DNA of 64,000 nt from Chitinophaga pinensis (GTDB lineage: Bacteria > Bacteroidota > Bacteroidia > Flavobacteriales_D > Crocinitomicaceae), in the NCBI GenBank assembly GCA_943324745.2, contig CALPMT020000002.1, positions 62,001 through 126,000 of the forward strand. The letters are read 5' to 3'. The notes below the pieces were generated by a model. That model saw only the letters and a list, made by a program, of their open reading frames with translations, ran no database searches and was not told the origin of the DNA. Made by a program: the position numbers and the translations under genes. Position 1 is the first letter of the stretch. Each line of letters opens with the position of its first letter. Shown piece after piece: positions 63,616-64,000 of this stretch.

Positions 63616-64000
63616 TTAAAAATCTCTTACAACTCTATAATGAAATTCACGATTCCAGTCAACAGGAGACGTATTCGATCCCCCATTTTCTTTATCCATA
63701 TTCACTAATACATGAAATTGTACATCGGTGACATCTTTTTCAGTTTCACTAGTCAAATAATCAGAATTTTTAAATAAAAAAACAGTATATTCATCTGAAT
63801 TTCTTATAATTTGTAATTCATCTTTTGTTGGTAATCTCCAGTCTGAAAAACCATTTAAAGTCAACTTTTCAGCTTCTGCAATTGCTTGCTTTTGTGAAAC
63901 TAACTTATTATCTCCATCAGATAATGGAGCACAAATCTTACCATGCTTCCCTTCAAAATCTAAAAAGAAAATATAGCCACCTTCATACTTATCGCCTAAT
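63616..64000 (-). CDS. DUF1566-type (Lcl C-terminal-like) domain protein, 5' end outside window
   Basis: The open frame runs to the right edge, giving about 127 residues: KYEGGYIFFLDFEGKHGKICAP, GFSDWRLPTKDELQ and a final FHYRVVRDF. This is the DUF1566 pattern found in Bacteroidota surface proteins, often beside FISUMP domains. It is therefore longer than a frame beginning at 63864 (a TTG) would suggest. No cause for truncation is visible in the window. Confidence 0.75.
   Translation of the reverse strand, partial: LGDKYEGGYIFFLDFEGKHGKICAPLSDGDNKLVSQKQAIAEAEKLTLNGFSDWRLPTKDELQIIRNSDEYTVFLFKNSDYLTSETEKDVTDVQFHVLVNMDKENGGSNTSPVDWNREFHYRVVRDF

Overview
The window looks like chromosomal DNA of a low-GC Bacteroidota, most likely a Flavobacteriales species (a Crocinitomicaceae/Fluviicola-like organism is my guess, not provable here). 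Support: a C-terminal type IX secretion (Por) sorting domain on a large protease, Bacteroidota-type promoters (TTG, 19 bp, TAnnTTTG) ahead of tRNA genes and rpsU, a FISUMP/DUF1566-type domain pair, and gene neighbourhoods typical of the phylum. Nearly all genes are on the minus strand.

Layout, left to right. (1) 1-4.9 kb: head of the division and cell wall (dcw) cluster read leftward, mraZ-rsmH-ftsL-like-ftsI/PBP-murE (murE cut by the window edge), with two arrays of GTGG repeats at 10-bp phase upstream of mraZ; divergent GTPase gene yihA/engB. (2) 5.5-20 kb: an SDR gene, an alkyltransferase-like (ATL) DNA repair gene, then a surface-polysaccharide locus: WecA/MraY-type initiating transferase, O-antigen ligase/polymerase-like protein, epimerase, GT2, FdtB and FdtA homologues for a dTDP-3-amino-deoxyhexose, methyltransferase, GT8-like protein, acyltransferase, GT4, Wzy-like, Wzx flippase and Wzz-like protein. 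(3) 20-22.5 kb: rny, zapA and a coiled-coil gene. (4) 22.5-36 kb: the transcription/translation supercluster in transcription order tRNA-Thr, tRNA-Tyr, tRNA-Gly, tRNA-Thr, tuf, tRNA-Trp, secE, nusG, rplK, rplA, rplJ, rplL, rpoB, rpoC, DUF3467, with internal terminator/attenuator hairpins. (5) 36-46.7 kb: hpf, a XerC-like recombinase, rpsU, acyl-CoA dehydrogenase, apt, an HhH protein, two APC permeases, an RmlD-like reductase, a K+ channel/TrkA protein, PspC and DUF2851. (6) 46.7-57.2 kb: topB, folA, thyA, a bifunctional-nuclease-family protein, etfBA, an alpha/beta hydrolase and methionine salvage genes mtnA, mtnC, mtnD. The gaps here are full of palindromic repeats, including three copies of a 260-290 bp multi-hairpin element. 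(7) 57.2-64 kb: a secreted C10 (streptopain-like) protease with five tandem repeats and a T9SS tail, small membrane and lipoprotein genes, a CAT-anticodon tRNA, and at the right edge remnants of a FISUMP/DUF1566 surface-protein locus with a 101-bp element bearing 18-bp perfect terminal inverted repeats.

The most interesting unexplained signal is the repeated multi-hairpin element at about 46.8, 53.2 and 54.3 kb: its paired arms change sequence in concert between copies while loops stay conserved, which points to selection or copying that depends on folding (a structured RNA, or a REP/MITE-like DNA element moved by a hairpin-recognising transposase). Second come two terminator hairpins whose loops hold an ATG in frame with the next gene (xerC-like and DUF3467), and the double MraZ-box array.
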